From Thermoguttaceae bacterium (GTDB lineage Bacteria > Planctomycetota > Planctomycetia > Pirellulales > Thermoguttaceae), in NCBI GenBank assembly GCA_017405595.1, contig JAFRAC010000017.1:1-64000 (forward strand): a stretch of 64,000 bases of DNA. The letters run 5' to 3'. Positions 53,261 through 62,352 of this stretch are shown here, one piece after another; within the stretch, counting starts at the first letter, position 1; the number at the start of each line of letters is the position of its first letter. A program made the translations under genes and the position numbers. Under the pieces are notes generated by a model that saw only the letters and a program-made list of their open reading frames with translations, did not search any database and had not been told where the DNA came from.

Positions 53261-54925
53261 TTATGCCTTCGCGGCTTCGGCTTCCGCAGACTTCGGTTCG
53301 CGCCCGAAGATGATGAAGAAGACCGTCCAGAAGATCACGAAGTAAGCCGGCATCGTGAAGAACTTCTTCCAGTCGTGACGCTGAACTTTGAGCCAGTCGT
53401 TACGGACCAGTTTCCCGTTTTCACCGACAGCGTTTTCAACAGCGGCGATCTGGGCTTTGACGTTCTCGACCGGTTCGGCTTTGAAATCGGGATACGAGCC
53501 GAGAAGGATGTTCCCCTCGGGCAGGTCGGCGAGCGCCTTCTGGAACGCTTCGTCGTTCGGGTAGAGATCGGCGATCTTCTCTTTCGAGAGACCCTCGGCG
53601 GTCAGGACGCCGTTCTCGTCGACGTAGTTGCCGAGACTGACCGTGTCGAACGCGTTCTTTTCGCCCATCGCGTATTTCAGCGATTTGGCCAGTTCGAGAT
53701 ATTTCAGACCGGAATCCTGCGCATTCCATTCGGCGAGCTGCTCGACGCCCTCGATCGGCTGCGGCAGGGATTTGTTCATCTGAACGTCATAGATAACACC
53801 GCTCAGGAGCTGGCCGACACCCAGCAGGAGGAACGCCAGAAGGGCCTGAACGCTCGCCTTGAGGTGATCGGGGGCGACCTTGTCGCCGAACATGTAGCTG
53901 GCAGTATAGAGGAACGCGTAGGCCATTCCGTGAAGGAGAATGGCGACCATCGCGATACTGAATCCTTCCTGGGTGAAGAGAAGGTAACGGACAGCCCAAG
54001 CCGCCATACCGAGGGCGAGAACCCATTTCAGGCCGATTCGGGCGACCGCGACCGCCAAGAGCGCCATGAAGATGAGTTCCGAGAACTGGTTGAACGTTCC
54101 CAGCGCGACCGGAGCCGGATAGCCGTGGTCGACAAGGTAAGGACCGAGAGCGGGGAAGTAGAAGTTGCTTCCGAAGATGCTGACCAGGAAGGCGCAAATG
54201 AGGAAGCAGGTGAATTTCCAGTCTTTGAACATCGCGAACGCGCCAAGACCGAGAGCATCGCTCTTCTCGCCTTCGGTCGGTTTCCCCTTCGGAGGGGTAT
54301 TCGGCAGGGTGTAGGCGTAAAAGCCGTAGAACAGGGCGATGCCGCCCCCGACGAAGAAGAAGTTCGGGGTTGCCGCGCCGCCGCAGAAGCATTCGATGAC
54401 CAGATTGACGATGATCCAGCCGAGCGTTCCGAAGATGAAGACGTTCGGCGCCTTATCCTTGTTCGGAATATGCTTAAAGACCACTGCATTGATCAGCGGG
54501 ATCGAGGGGAGATAGCACATTCCCGAGACGAGCATAAGGATCATCAGGGGCCAGAACGGAATCGCGTTGCCGGCGGCGACGGCCGACTGGCAGATCTTTC
54601 CGCAGGCGACCAATGCCAGACCGTTGACGATCTGGAGGAACCCGAGAACCTTCTGTGCCGAGAAGAAACGGTCGGCCAAAGGGCCGATAAAGAGCGCCGC
54701 CAGAATGACGCCGATCGGGTAAGCGCAATAAATAGTTCCCGTTCCCATCTGGAAACCGCAGAGCTGAACACCCTCTTGCAGTTTGCCCGCCAGATAGGCG
54801 CCCAGAGCAATGTTCCAGCTTCCCCAAATGGCAAACTGGAAAAGATACGCTAATTGCAGCCGCGGGTAAATGCACCCCGGCTTTTTGATTTCGGCGGCTG
54901 CCGCCGCGCCACTTTCGTTGGCCAT
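53261..54925 (-). CDS. MFS transporter, nucleoside:proton symporter type
   Basis: 554 residues. The N-terminal region (YPRLQLAYLFQFAIWGSWNI) and the motif GPLADRFFSAQKVLG match the nucleoside:H+ symporter (NupG/XapB) group. Helices 1-11 are followed by an inserted soluble region of about 130 residues (about 405-520) before the last helix (AYFVIFWTVFFIIFG). The insert is charged and helical and is not part of canonical NupG. It probably imports nucleosides; the substrate is not proven. Confidence 0.82.
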   Translation of the reverse strand: MANESGAAAAAEIKKPGCIYPRLQLAYLFQFAIWGSWNIALGAYLAGKLQEGVQLCGFQMGTGTIYCAYPIGVILAALFIGPLADRFFSAQKVLGFLQIVNGLALVACGKICQSAVAAGNAIPFWPLMILMLVSGMCYLPSIPLINAVVFKHIPNKDKAPNVFIFGTLGWIIVNLVIECFCGGAATPNFFFVGGGIALFYGFYAYTLPNTPPKGKPTEGEKSDALGLGAFAMFKDWKFTCFLICAFLVSIFGSNFYFPALGPYLVDHGYPAPVALGTFNQFSELIFMALLAVAVARIGLKWVLALGMAAWAVRYLLFTQEGFSIAMVAILLHGMAYAFLYTASYMFGDKVAPDHLKASVQALLAFLLLGVGQLLSGVIYDVQMNKSLPQPIEGVEQLAEWNAQDSGLKYLELAKSLKYAMGEKNAFDTVSLGNYVDENGVLTAEGLSKEKIADLYPNDEAFQKALADLPEGNILLGSYPDFKAEPVENVKAQIAAVENAVGENGKLVRNDWLKVQRHDWKKFFTMPAYFVIFWTVFFIIFGREPKSAEAEAAKA

Positions 54926-54996
54926 ACTTAAGATCCTCCGATTGTTGAGAAATTCGTCTTATGGACGCTGTTCAAGGACAAAACCATCCACTCTTC

Positions 54997-55026
54997 ATTA
55001 TACGACTTTTGAAGGGGGGTTTGCAA
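54997..55026 (-). promoter_or_regulatory. Promoter of the nucleoside transporter gene
   Basis: On the minus strand, TTGCAA (55026-55021), an 18-base spacer and a perfect TATAAT (55002-54997). The other side of this 285-base intergenic region contains no clear promoter for the porin gene. Confidence 0.75.
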
Positions 55027-55210
55027 GTTGAATTGGGAGTTTTCCCGAAAACAGGGGTTCAGAATGGAGTTCCCCATGCCAGTCCGAAAACTTGTTTCTT
55101 TTTTGCGGATTGTAGCGATTGACTCGATTTTAACGAAAAAGCTGCCGATAGAGGAGAGGAGGCCGGAGAGGGGGACTTTCGAAAAGTCGTCAATTATATG
55201 AGGGATCGCA

Positions 55211-56710
55211 ATGCGCTGTTATCTCGGATTCGTTGCTATTTTACTGGTTGCGGCCGGAGCGGGGTCGCTCTGCGGAGCAGACACGCAGCCCGGTTCTGCG
55301 CAAAGTTCGTCTCAGGCCGCCTCCGAAACGGAGGCGGGGTTGCCTGCCGCTCCGGAATTTGCCGGGCACTCTTTTTCCTCCGATTTGGATGAGCCCGATC
55401 AAACCGATGATCCCCTTGCCGCCCCCGTTTCCACAGACGAGACTTCGGTACCGGTCATCGCCCACGATTACCGTGACTTTGTGACCCGTCAGGAATTCGA
55501 AGAGGCGATCGCCGATCTGGCGTGGAAAAAAGGCCCCTTCAAATTCACACCTTACGGGTTCATCTGGGCCGACGTCTCCTGGAATTCGTCCCGCGCGGTG
55601 ACCGATTCTTTCGGGCTCTATTCCATTTCCGACGAGGTCGACGACTCGCCGGGCGCCTCGGTCGACGCGCGTATGTCCCGTATCGGCGCAATGATCGACG
55701 GTCCCGGATTCCCGGGGAGTCCCTGCTGGAAGCTCAAAGGGGTCGTGGAAGCCGATTTCGAGGGGCAGCTTAACGCCACACATAACAAGGGACAGCTCCA
55801 GCTGCGCAAAGCGTTTGTGGAACTGCGCAACGATCACGCCGATCTCCGTTTCCTCTTCGGCGAGGACTGGGATATCATCTCCCCGCTGGCTCCCCAGATG
55901 TTCAACTATCTTCCCGCCGGATTCGCCGGAAACATCGGGTACCGCCGCGGGCAGTTCCGGATCGATAAAGGGTTCCGCCAGAGCAGCGATGTGCGTACCC
56001 TCTTCCAGGTGGCGCTGGCCGACACGTTTCCCGGCGATTACGTTTCGACCGCCGGTGTTGCCGCCGAGTCGGGTGGGTGGCCGATCATCGAAGGACGATG
56101 GTCCGTGACTCTCGGCGAGTGCTGCCGGCCCGCCGGTCCGGTGACGATCGGCCTTTCGGGGCATATCGGCGAGGAGACCTATCGCTTCTCCCCGATTGCC
56201 GGTTCCTACGTGGGCACGTCGGAAATCACCGATGTTCGGACCTGGTCGGCAAATGTCGATCTCGATCTTCCTCTGACCAAGCGGATCGGTTTTCTCGGCG
56301 AATGTTTCGCCGGACGCGATCTGAGTACCTTCTGCGGCGGGATCAACCAGGGGGTCGATCTCTACCGCCGTGAAGGCGTCCGCGACTACGGCGGGTGGGG
56401 GGCTATCCGGACCAAGCTGACCGACAAGCTGACCAACAACTCCGGTTACGGCATCGATCTTCCCGATGCAGATGATCTGGAAGGGACGGTTCCCGCTACT
56501 GCCGGAAAAAGCAACTTCCGAACCCGGAACGAGCTCTTTTTCACCAACTTCCTCTATCAGTGGAACAAAGCCCTGATGACCGGTGTTGAACTCTGTTACT
56601 GGAGAACCGATTGGCAGCGGAGCGATGTATCGACTTCCAATGTCCAGTTCGGCGATATGGCGGACGGCAAAACGTTCCGCATTGACTGCGCCGTGCAGTA
56701 CCTCTTCTGA
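55211..56710 (+). CDS. Outer-membrane porin-like beta-barrel protein
   Basis: 499 residues. A signal peptide (MRCYLGFVAILLVAAGAGSL) and an acidic, Ser/Pro-rich region to about residue 90 are followed by a short coiled helix (FVTRQEFEEAIADLAW). From about 110 alternating beta-strands start with FTPYGFIWADVSW and end in the terminal aromatic CAVQYLF, the outer-membrane assembly signal. The organisation resembles DcaP/OprP-type porins of Gram-negative and PVC bacteria. Its stop codon overlaps the umuC start by one base. Confidence 0.8.
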   Translation: MRCYLGFVAILLVAAGAGSLCGADTQPGSAQSSSQAASETEAGLPAAPEFAGHSFSSDLDEPDQTDDPLAAPVSTDETSVPVIAHDYRDFVTRQEFEEAIADLAWKKGPFKFTPYGFIWADVSWNSSRAVTDSFGLYSISDEVDDSPGASVDARMSRIGAMIDGPGFPGSPCWKLKGVVEADFEGQLNATHNKGQLQLRKAFVELRNDHADLRFLFGEDWDIISPLAPQMFNYLPAGFAGNIGYRRGQFRIDKGFRQSSDVRTLFQVALADTFPGDYVSTAGVAAESGGWPIIEGRWSVTLGECCRPAGPVTIGLSGHIGEETYRFSPIAGSYVGTSEITDVRTWSANVDLDLPLTKRIGFLGECFAGRDLSTFCGGINQGVDLYRREGVRDYGGWGAIRTKLTDKLTNNSGYGIDLPDADDLEGTVPATAGKSNFRTRNELFFTNFLYQWNKALMTGVELCYWRTDWQRSDVSTSNVQFGDMADGKTFRIDCAVQYLF

Positions 56711-58032
56711 TGAAAATTTACGCCCTGGCCGACTGCAACTCCTTTTTTGCCTCCTGCGAAAAGGTGTTTCGTCCCGACTGGGCCGGGAAACCCGTCGTTG
56801 TCCTCTCGAACAACGACGGGTGCGTGATTGCCCGGTCGGCTGAGGCTAAACCCCTTGTTCCGATGGGTGCCCCCTGGTTTCGGATCAAGGATCAGGCCGA
56901 AAAGCTGGGGCTCATTGTCCGCTCGTCAAATTTTGTTCTTTACGGCGATATGAGCCGGCGGGTCATGGAAACCCTCGGACAGTGGTCGGTCGATGTCGAG
57001 GTTTACTCGATCGACGAAGCGTTTCTCGATCTTTCGTGGCGGTATCAGCGCCAGCTGGAGAAGGGGAAACCGATCGGCCGCGATCTCGCGGCTCTGGGGC
57101 GGGAAATGGTCGAGACGGTTCCCCGCTGGACGGGGATTCCTGTTTCGGTCGGAATCGGGCCGACCAAAACGCTTGCCAAGCTTGCCAACCGGATTGCCAA
57201 GGGAAGACGGGACCGCCTTTTCGGGGTGATGAACCGGCGGATCCGCGAAAAAGCGCTTAAAAATTTTCCGATTGCCGGTGTTTGGGGGGTGGGGCGTCGG
57301 CTTCTTCCCCGCTTTGAGCGTCTGGGACTGAAAACCGCGTGGGATCTGAGCCGGCTCGATCCGCTGGCGGTCCGCCGCGAGTTTTCGGTTGTCCAGGAGA
57401 GGCTTGTCCGGGAACTCAACGGCGAGGCGTGCTGGGCGGACGAGCCGCCGGAACAAAAGAGTATTCAGGTTTCCCGTTCGTTCGGCGAGATGCTGACCGA
57501 GCCGGCAGAGATCGAAAAGGCGCTGGCGACTTTTGCGGTTCAGGGCGCCAAACGGCTCCGCCGCCTGAACCGGGCGGCTTCGGCCGCCGCGGTTTGGCTC
57601 GGCACAAACCGGTTTCGTCCGGAACTGCCGCAATATTTTCCGACGGCGGTTTTCGGTTTTTACCGTCCGACCGCCGATTCGGTGGAAATTCTCAAGGGGG
57701 CGCTTGCGGCGTTCCGTTCCGCCTTTAAGCCGGGATACGCCTATAAGCGGGGAGGGATCTGCCTGATGAACCTGGTTTCGGCCGAAGCCGCCGAGGCGCA
57801 AGGTTATCTTTTCGACGAAGAACCGGATCCGGCTTTCTCTCTCCGAACCGATTCGCGGTCGCGCCGCAGTCGGATGACCCTCTATCAGGAGGTTGACCGC
57901 GCCGAGAATGCCGGGGCCAACATCTTTTTTGCCGCCGAGGGGACCGACCGCGCCTGGCTCCCCTCTTCCCGATACGTTTCCCCCTGCTGGACCACCGACC
58001 TCGAACGGCTTCCGACGGTCAGGGCCGATTAG
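56710..58032 (+). CDS. umuC: Y-family DNA polymerase UmuC
   Basis: 440 residues. The translesion polymerase catalytic core has ADCNSFFASCEKVF (metal-binding Asp near residue 8), VLSNNDGCVIARS, YSIDEAFLDLS (catalytic Asp/Glu), and the helix-hairpin-helix PIAGVWGVGRRLLPR. The C-terminus has the DUF4113-type end SRYVSPCWTTDLERLPTVRA typical of UmuC. No umuD lies beside it. Start and stop with the porin overlap (TGATG), which couples it to an unrelated gene. Confidence 0.95.
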   Translation: MKIYALADCNSFFASCEKVFRPDWAGKPVVVLSNNDGCVIARSAEAKPLVPMGAPWFRIKDQAEKLGLIVRSSNFVLYGDMSRRVMETLGQWSVDVEVYSIDEAFLDLSWRYQRQLEKGKPIGRDLAALGREMVETVPRWTGIPVSVGIGPTKTLAKLANRIAKGRRDRLFGVMNRRIREKALKNFPIAGVWGVGRRLLPRFERLGLKTAWDLSRLDPLAVRREFSVVQERLVRELNGEACWADEPPEQKSIQVSRSFGEMLTEPAEIEKALATFAVQGAKRLRRLNRAASAAAVWLGTNRFRPELPQYFPTAVFGFYRPTADSVEILKGALAAFRSAFKPGYAYKRGGICLMNLVSAEAAEAQGYLFDEEPDPAFSLRTDSRSRRSRMTLYQEVDRAENAGANIFFAAEGTDRAWLPSSRYVSPCWTTDLERLPTVRAD

Positions 58033-58130
58033 GGGGGGCGGAGCCCGACCGCGCTCGGTTTTGTTTGGAAATCTCTCTTCTTTTTCGCGCTTTTGCCGTG
58101 AAAATCCCCTTTTTTTGAGGGGTGTCCCCC

Positions 58131-58159
58131 TTGTCCAAAGGGGGTAAAGATGTTATCCT
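58131..58159 (+). promoter_or_regulatory. rpoB promoter
   Basis: TTGTCC (58131-58136), a 17-base spacer and TATCCT (58154-58159), about 125 bases before the rpoB ATG. The 250-base gap also holds short C/G-rich repeats (CCCCT/AGGGG) just upstream, possibly ending the umuC message. Confidence 0.6.
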
Positions 58160-58283
58160 TTCTTGGTATGTTTTTATGGTGGGGGGACTCGCTTTATTTT
58201 GCGGGTTTCCAGGTAAGTTTAGGAACCGCCGACGCACAAGGACAGTTCACTGTTGCCGTCTCACGACGAAAGGGTTTCTCTTT

Positions 58284-61200
58284 ATGGCGACCACATCCGT
58301 ACGGAAGTTTGACTACGACGCGAAAAACATCAAAAACTTTGGCCGGCAGATCGCCACTTTCGACGTTCCCGACCTGACGACCCTCCAGAAAGAGAGTTAC
58401 AAAAGATTCCTTCAGCTCGATATCGATCCCGCTCGCCGCAAACATCAGGGGCTTGAGGCTGTTCTCCGGGAAAGTTTCCCCATTTACAGCCCCGATAAAA
58501 GCTGTTATCTCGAATATGTCCGTTACGATCTCGAAAAGCCGGATTACACGATCGAAGAGTGCCGCCGCCTGAAGCTCACCTATGGTTACCGTTTCAAGGT
58601 CCGCCTTCGCCGGGTCAGCGGCGATGATTCCCTCGAAGAGGACATCTACTTCGGCACCATTCCCGTGATGCTCGGCGGGGGTGAGTTTATCATCAACGGC
58701 GCCGAGCGCGTTGTTGTCAACCAGCTCCACCGGAGCCCCGGAATCGACTTTGTCAAAGAGGTCGATGATCTCGATAATTCGGTCTCTTACCACTGCCGTA
58801 TCGTTCCCGAACGCGGAAGCTGGGTCGAGCTCTTCATTGCCGCCAAGGTCCGTAAAGACCCGAACCGCATTGAGGTGCAGATCGACCAGGGACCGAAATT
58901 CTGCGCGATGGATCTTATCCGCGCCATGAGCCCCGACTACAGCTCCGACGAGGCGGTTCTGCGTCTTTTCTTTGACACAAAAAAGGTTAAGCTCAGCAGC
59001 GGGAAGAGCGCCGCGAAGATCGCCGGCAAGATCTCCGCGAAAAATATCTGTTATCCCAACAATACCGACAATGCCGGCGAGCTGATTGTTGCCGCCGGGT
59101 ACGAAATTGATGTCAACGCCGCCGATGCGATCGCCACTTCCGGCATCAAAGAGGTCGAAGTTTTTGAAGCTCCTTCGTCGAAAGATCTCATTCTTCCGAC
59201 TTTCCGCAAGAGCCAGACTCACTCGACCGAAGAAGCCGTTCTTGACTTCTACCGGCGCCTGCGTTCCGGCAGTCCTGCCCAGCTCGACAAAGCCCGCCAG
59301 TTTCTGAAAGAGAAATTCTTCGATCCGAACCGTTACCGTCTCGGCGAGGTCGGGCGCGTCCGGATCAACCGCAAGTTCGATCCCAGCTACAAAGAGCAGG
59401 AACATGACATCCAGCTCGACGATATGGTTCTCCAGGTTGAAGACCTGATCAACGCAGTCAAGTACCTCAACAAGCTTTGGACCAGCGAAAGTTTCGATAA
59501 GTCCGATATGTTCGAAACCGGGATTCATCCCGACGATATTGACCATCTCGGAAACCGCCGTGTGCGTACGATCGATGAGCTCGCCTGCGAAGATCTTCGC
59601 AAAGGGTTCATGAAACTCCGCCGTTCCGTCGAAGAGAAGATTTCTTCCGACGCGACTCCCCGCAACATTGTCAATAACCGCAGTGTCTCGAACGCGATCG
59701 AAACGTTCTTCGGCCGCGGCGAATTGTCGCAGGTTGTCGACCAGACGAATCCTCTTTCGATGCTGACCCACGAACGGCGTCTTTCGGCATTGGGGCCCGG
59801 CGGTTTGAACCGGAAACGCGCCGGGTTTGAAGTGCGTGACGTGCACGCCTCGCACTACGGGCGTATCTGTCCGATCGAGACCCCCGAAGGCGCCAATATC
59901 GGCCTGATTTCGAGCCTGTCGATTTACTCGCGCGTCGACCGCCTCGGTTTTCTCGAATCCCCGTACCGCAGGGTCGAAGACGGCAAGGTGACGAACGAAA
60001 TCGAGTGGCTGCGCGCCGATGTCGAACATAATGTCTCGGTGGTTCCCGCCGATGTCACGATCGAGCCGCTCGACGATCCGAAATATATCGGCAAGATTCT
60101 TCCCGATCCCGCTTCGAACCTGGTTATTGCGCGCAAAAACGGCGAGTATGTTTCGATCCCCGTCGAAAGTGTCCAGTATATCGACATTAGCCCGAACCAG
60201 ATGCTCGGGGTTTCGGCGGGCCTCATTCCGTTCCTCGAACACGACGATGCCAACCGCGCCTTGATGGGCGCCAACATGCAGCGCCAGGCTGTTCCGCTTC
60301 TCATTTCCGAGGCGCCTCTTGTCGGGACCGGCCTTGAAGAGGCCGCCGCACGTAATTCCAGTCTTCTGGTGAAAGCCGAGCACAACGGCGAGGTGACATA
60401 CGTCGATGCCGAAAGGATCGTGATCACCTACAAGGAGGCCGGCAAGAACTTTGAAGAAACACATGTGATGCGCAAATTCGTCGGACTGAATGAGCGCACC
60501 TGCCAAAACCAGAAACCGCTCGTTAAGCCTGGCGATAAAGTCAAGGCGGGCGATGTGATTGCCGACGGCGCCTGCACCGATCACGGCGTACTTTCGCTCG
60601 GCCGGAACGTCCTGGTCGCTTTCATGGTGTGGGACGGCTTCAACTTCGAAGACGCGGTCATCATCAGTGAAGAGCTGGTTCAAAAAGATACCTACACTTC
60701 GATCCACATCGAAGACTACGAAGGCGAAGTGCGGGAATCGAAAAACGGACGCGGCGAGTTTACCCGCGAAATTCCGAACGTCAGCGAGAGAGCGCTCCGG
60801 AATCTCGACGAAAACGGCGTGGTTCAGATCGGTACCTACGTCAAGCCCGGCGATATTCTGATCGGCCGCGTACGTCCGAAAACCAAGACCGAACTGGCTC
60901 CGGAAGAGAAGCTGCTGCATGCCATTTTCGGGCGGGCTGGCGACGACGTCAAAAACGATTCGGTTGTCGTTCCTCCGGGTGTCGAGGGGGTAGTGATTGA
61001 TGTCCACCGCTATAAGAAACAGTCGGCGATGGACGATGCCGAACTGCGCGAATTCAAAAAGGAGCAGGTTCGGATCGACGAGGAAGGAAACCAGGCGATC
61101 GCCGATGCTTTCAGCGCGATGGTTCTCGAGCTTGAAGAGGCTTGCGGACATACGCTCGTCGAGCCGAACGGTTCGAAAGCCGAGCTTTGCCACGACCGTA

Positions 61201-62171
61201 AAATCGCCGATATTGTCGCTAATGCCCGCGGATTCCATTTCGGGCAGGTCTGCGAAGCGAACGAGATCGATCTGAAATCGGCGGTCGGCAAAGAGATGCG
61301 CAAGATCTACGAAAGCCACGTTGCCGGTCTGAAACAGGCGATCGACAAACGCGACCACGACCACAACTCCCACATTTGCGGCGAGCAGCTCCGTCAGGGC
61401 GTCCTGGAGATGGTGAAGGTGTATGTGGCTACGAAACGCGTGATTTCGGTCGGCGACAAGATGGCGGGCCGCCACGGCAACAAGGGTGTTATCGCGAAGA
61501 TTCTTCCGAAAGAGGATATGCCCTACATGGAAGACGGCACCCCGATTCAGATCATGCTGAACCCGTTGGGCGTCCCCTCGCGTATGAATGTCGGCCAGAT
61601 TCTTGAAACCCATCTCGGCTGGGCGGCTTCGAAACTCGGGTATCATGCCCAGACCCCGGTTTTCGACGGCGCTACAGAAAAGCAGATCAACGATGAACTC
61701 GAAAAAGCCGGCCTTCCGCGGCATGGGAAGGTTCAGCTTTACGACGGACGAACCGGCGAACCGTTCGATCAGGAGACAACCGTCGGTTACATCTACATGC
61801 TCAAGCTGCATCATCTGGTCGATGACAAGATCCACGCCCGCAACACGGGGCCGTACGCGCTCGTGACTCAGCAGCCTCTGGGCGGGAAAGCCCGTTCCGG
61901 CGGTCAGCGTTTCGGTGAAATGGAAGTCTGGGCGCTTGAGGCTTACGGCGCGGCGTACACCCTGCAAGAGATCATCACCGTCAAGAGCGACGATATCGAA
62001 GGGCGGAAGAAGATTTTCGCCTCGATGGTCAACGGCGAAAACACCCTGGAATCGGGAACCCCCGCCAGCTTCGAGGTGCTGCTCAACGAAATCAAGGGTC
62101 TGGCGCTCGATATGGATCTGATTCCCGATTCGCACCGGGTCTTCATGAATCCTGACCGGTACCGCGGTTAG
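58284..62171 (+). CDS. rpoB: DNA-directed RNA polymerase beta subunit
   Basis: 1295 residues (E. coli 1342). The ATG at 58284 (MATTSVRKFDYD) is chosen over an open upstream frame because the family starts here. The rifampicin region reads ELSQVVDQTNPLSMLTHE followed by RRLSALGPGGLNRKRAG; the FM of the usual SQFMDQ is replaced by VV. Catalytic and nucleic-acid regions VWDGFNFEDAVIISEELV, GDKMAGRHGNKGVI and the C-terminal GGQRFGEMEVWALEAYGAA are canonical. rpoC does not follow: a terminator and a glycosidase gene do. Nor do L10/L12 genes precede it. Confidence 0.98.
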   Translation: MATTSVRKFDYDAKNIKNFGRQIATFDVPDLTTLQKESYKRFLQLDIDPARRKHQGLEAVLRESFPIYSPDKSCYLEYVRYDLEKPDYTIEECRRLKLTYGYRFKVRLRRVSGDDSLEEDIYFGTIPVMLGGGEFIINGAERVVVNQLHRSPGIDFVKEVDDLDNSVSYHCRIVPERGSWVELFIAAKVRKDPNRIEVQIDQGPKFCAMDLIRAMSPDYSSDEAVLRLFFDTKKVKLSSGKSAAKIAGKISAKNICYPNNTDNAGELIVAAGYEIDVNAADAIATSGIKEVEVFEAPSSKDLILPTFRKSQTHSTEEAVLDFYRRLRSGSPAQLDKARQFLKEKFFDPNRYRLGEVGRVRINRKFDPSYKEQEHDIQLDDMVLQVEDLINAVKYLNKLWTSESFDKSDMFETGIHPDDIDHLGNRRVRTIDELACEDLRKGFMKLRRSVEEKISSDATPRNIVNNRSVSNAIETFFGRGELSQVVDQTNPLSMLTHERRLSALGPGGLNRKRAGFEVRDVHASHYGRICPIETPEGANIGLISSLSIYSRVDRLGFLESPYRRVEDGKVTNEIEWLRADVEHNVSVVPADVTIEPLDDPKYIGKILPDPASNLVIARKNGEYVSIPVESVQYIDISPNQMLGVSAGLIPFLEHDDANRALMGANMQRQAVPLLISEAPLVGTGLEEAAARNSSLLVKAEHNGEVTYVDAERIVITYKEAGKNFEETHVMRKFVGLNERTCQNQKPLVKPGDKVKAGDVIADGACTDHGVLSLGRNVLVAFMVWDGFNFEDAVIISEELVQKDTYTSIHIEDYEGEVRESKNGRGEFTREIPNVSERALRNLDENGVVQIGTYVKPGDILIGRVRPKTKTELAPEEKLLHAIFGRAGDDVKNDSVVVPPGVEGVVIDVHRYKKQSAMDDAELREFKKEQVRIDEEGNQAIADAFSAMVLELEEACGHTLVEPNGSKAELCHDRKIADIVANARGFHFGQVCEANEIDLKSAVGKEMRKIYESHVAGLKQAIDKRDHDHNSHICGEQLRQGVLEMVKVYVATKRVISVGDKMAGRHGNKGVIAKILPKEDMPYMEDGTPIQIMLNPLGVPSRMNVGQILETHLGWAASKLGYHAQTPVFDGATEKQINDELEKAGLPRHGKVQLYDGRTGEPFDQETTVGYIYMLKLHHLVDDKIHARNTGPYALVTQQPLGGKARSGGQRFGEMEVWALEAYGAAYTLQEIITVKSDDIEGRKKIFASMVNGENTLESGTPASFEVLLNEIKGLALDMDLIPDSHRVFMNPDRYRG

Positions 62172-62198
62172 ATTGCGGCCTGGCCGGACCAGCCTTTC

Positions 62199-62233
62199 GG
62201 CGCGCAGCCCCCGGCGGGTTGCGCGCCTTTTTT
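62199..62233 (+). terminator. rpoB terminator
   Basis: GGCGCGCA (62199-62206) pairs with TGCGCGCC (62220-62227), followed by six T. It ends transcription right after rpoB. Confidence 0.92.
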
Positions 62234-62352
62234 CATTCCTGTAAAATGGTGCCGGGAGCCTTTCTCTCTTTTTCCTTTTACCCGGCTTTCCATTTTCCGG
62301 GGAGAGGAATTCCGATCACTGTTGCCGCAATTTTTTGAGGAGAGTTCGTGCA

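Noticed and set aside
58194..62135. Long minus-strand open frame opposite rpoB
   Set aside because: Antisense shadow of rpoB with no family motif or ribosome-binding site.
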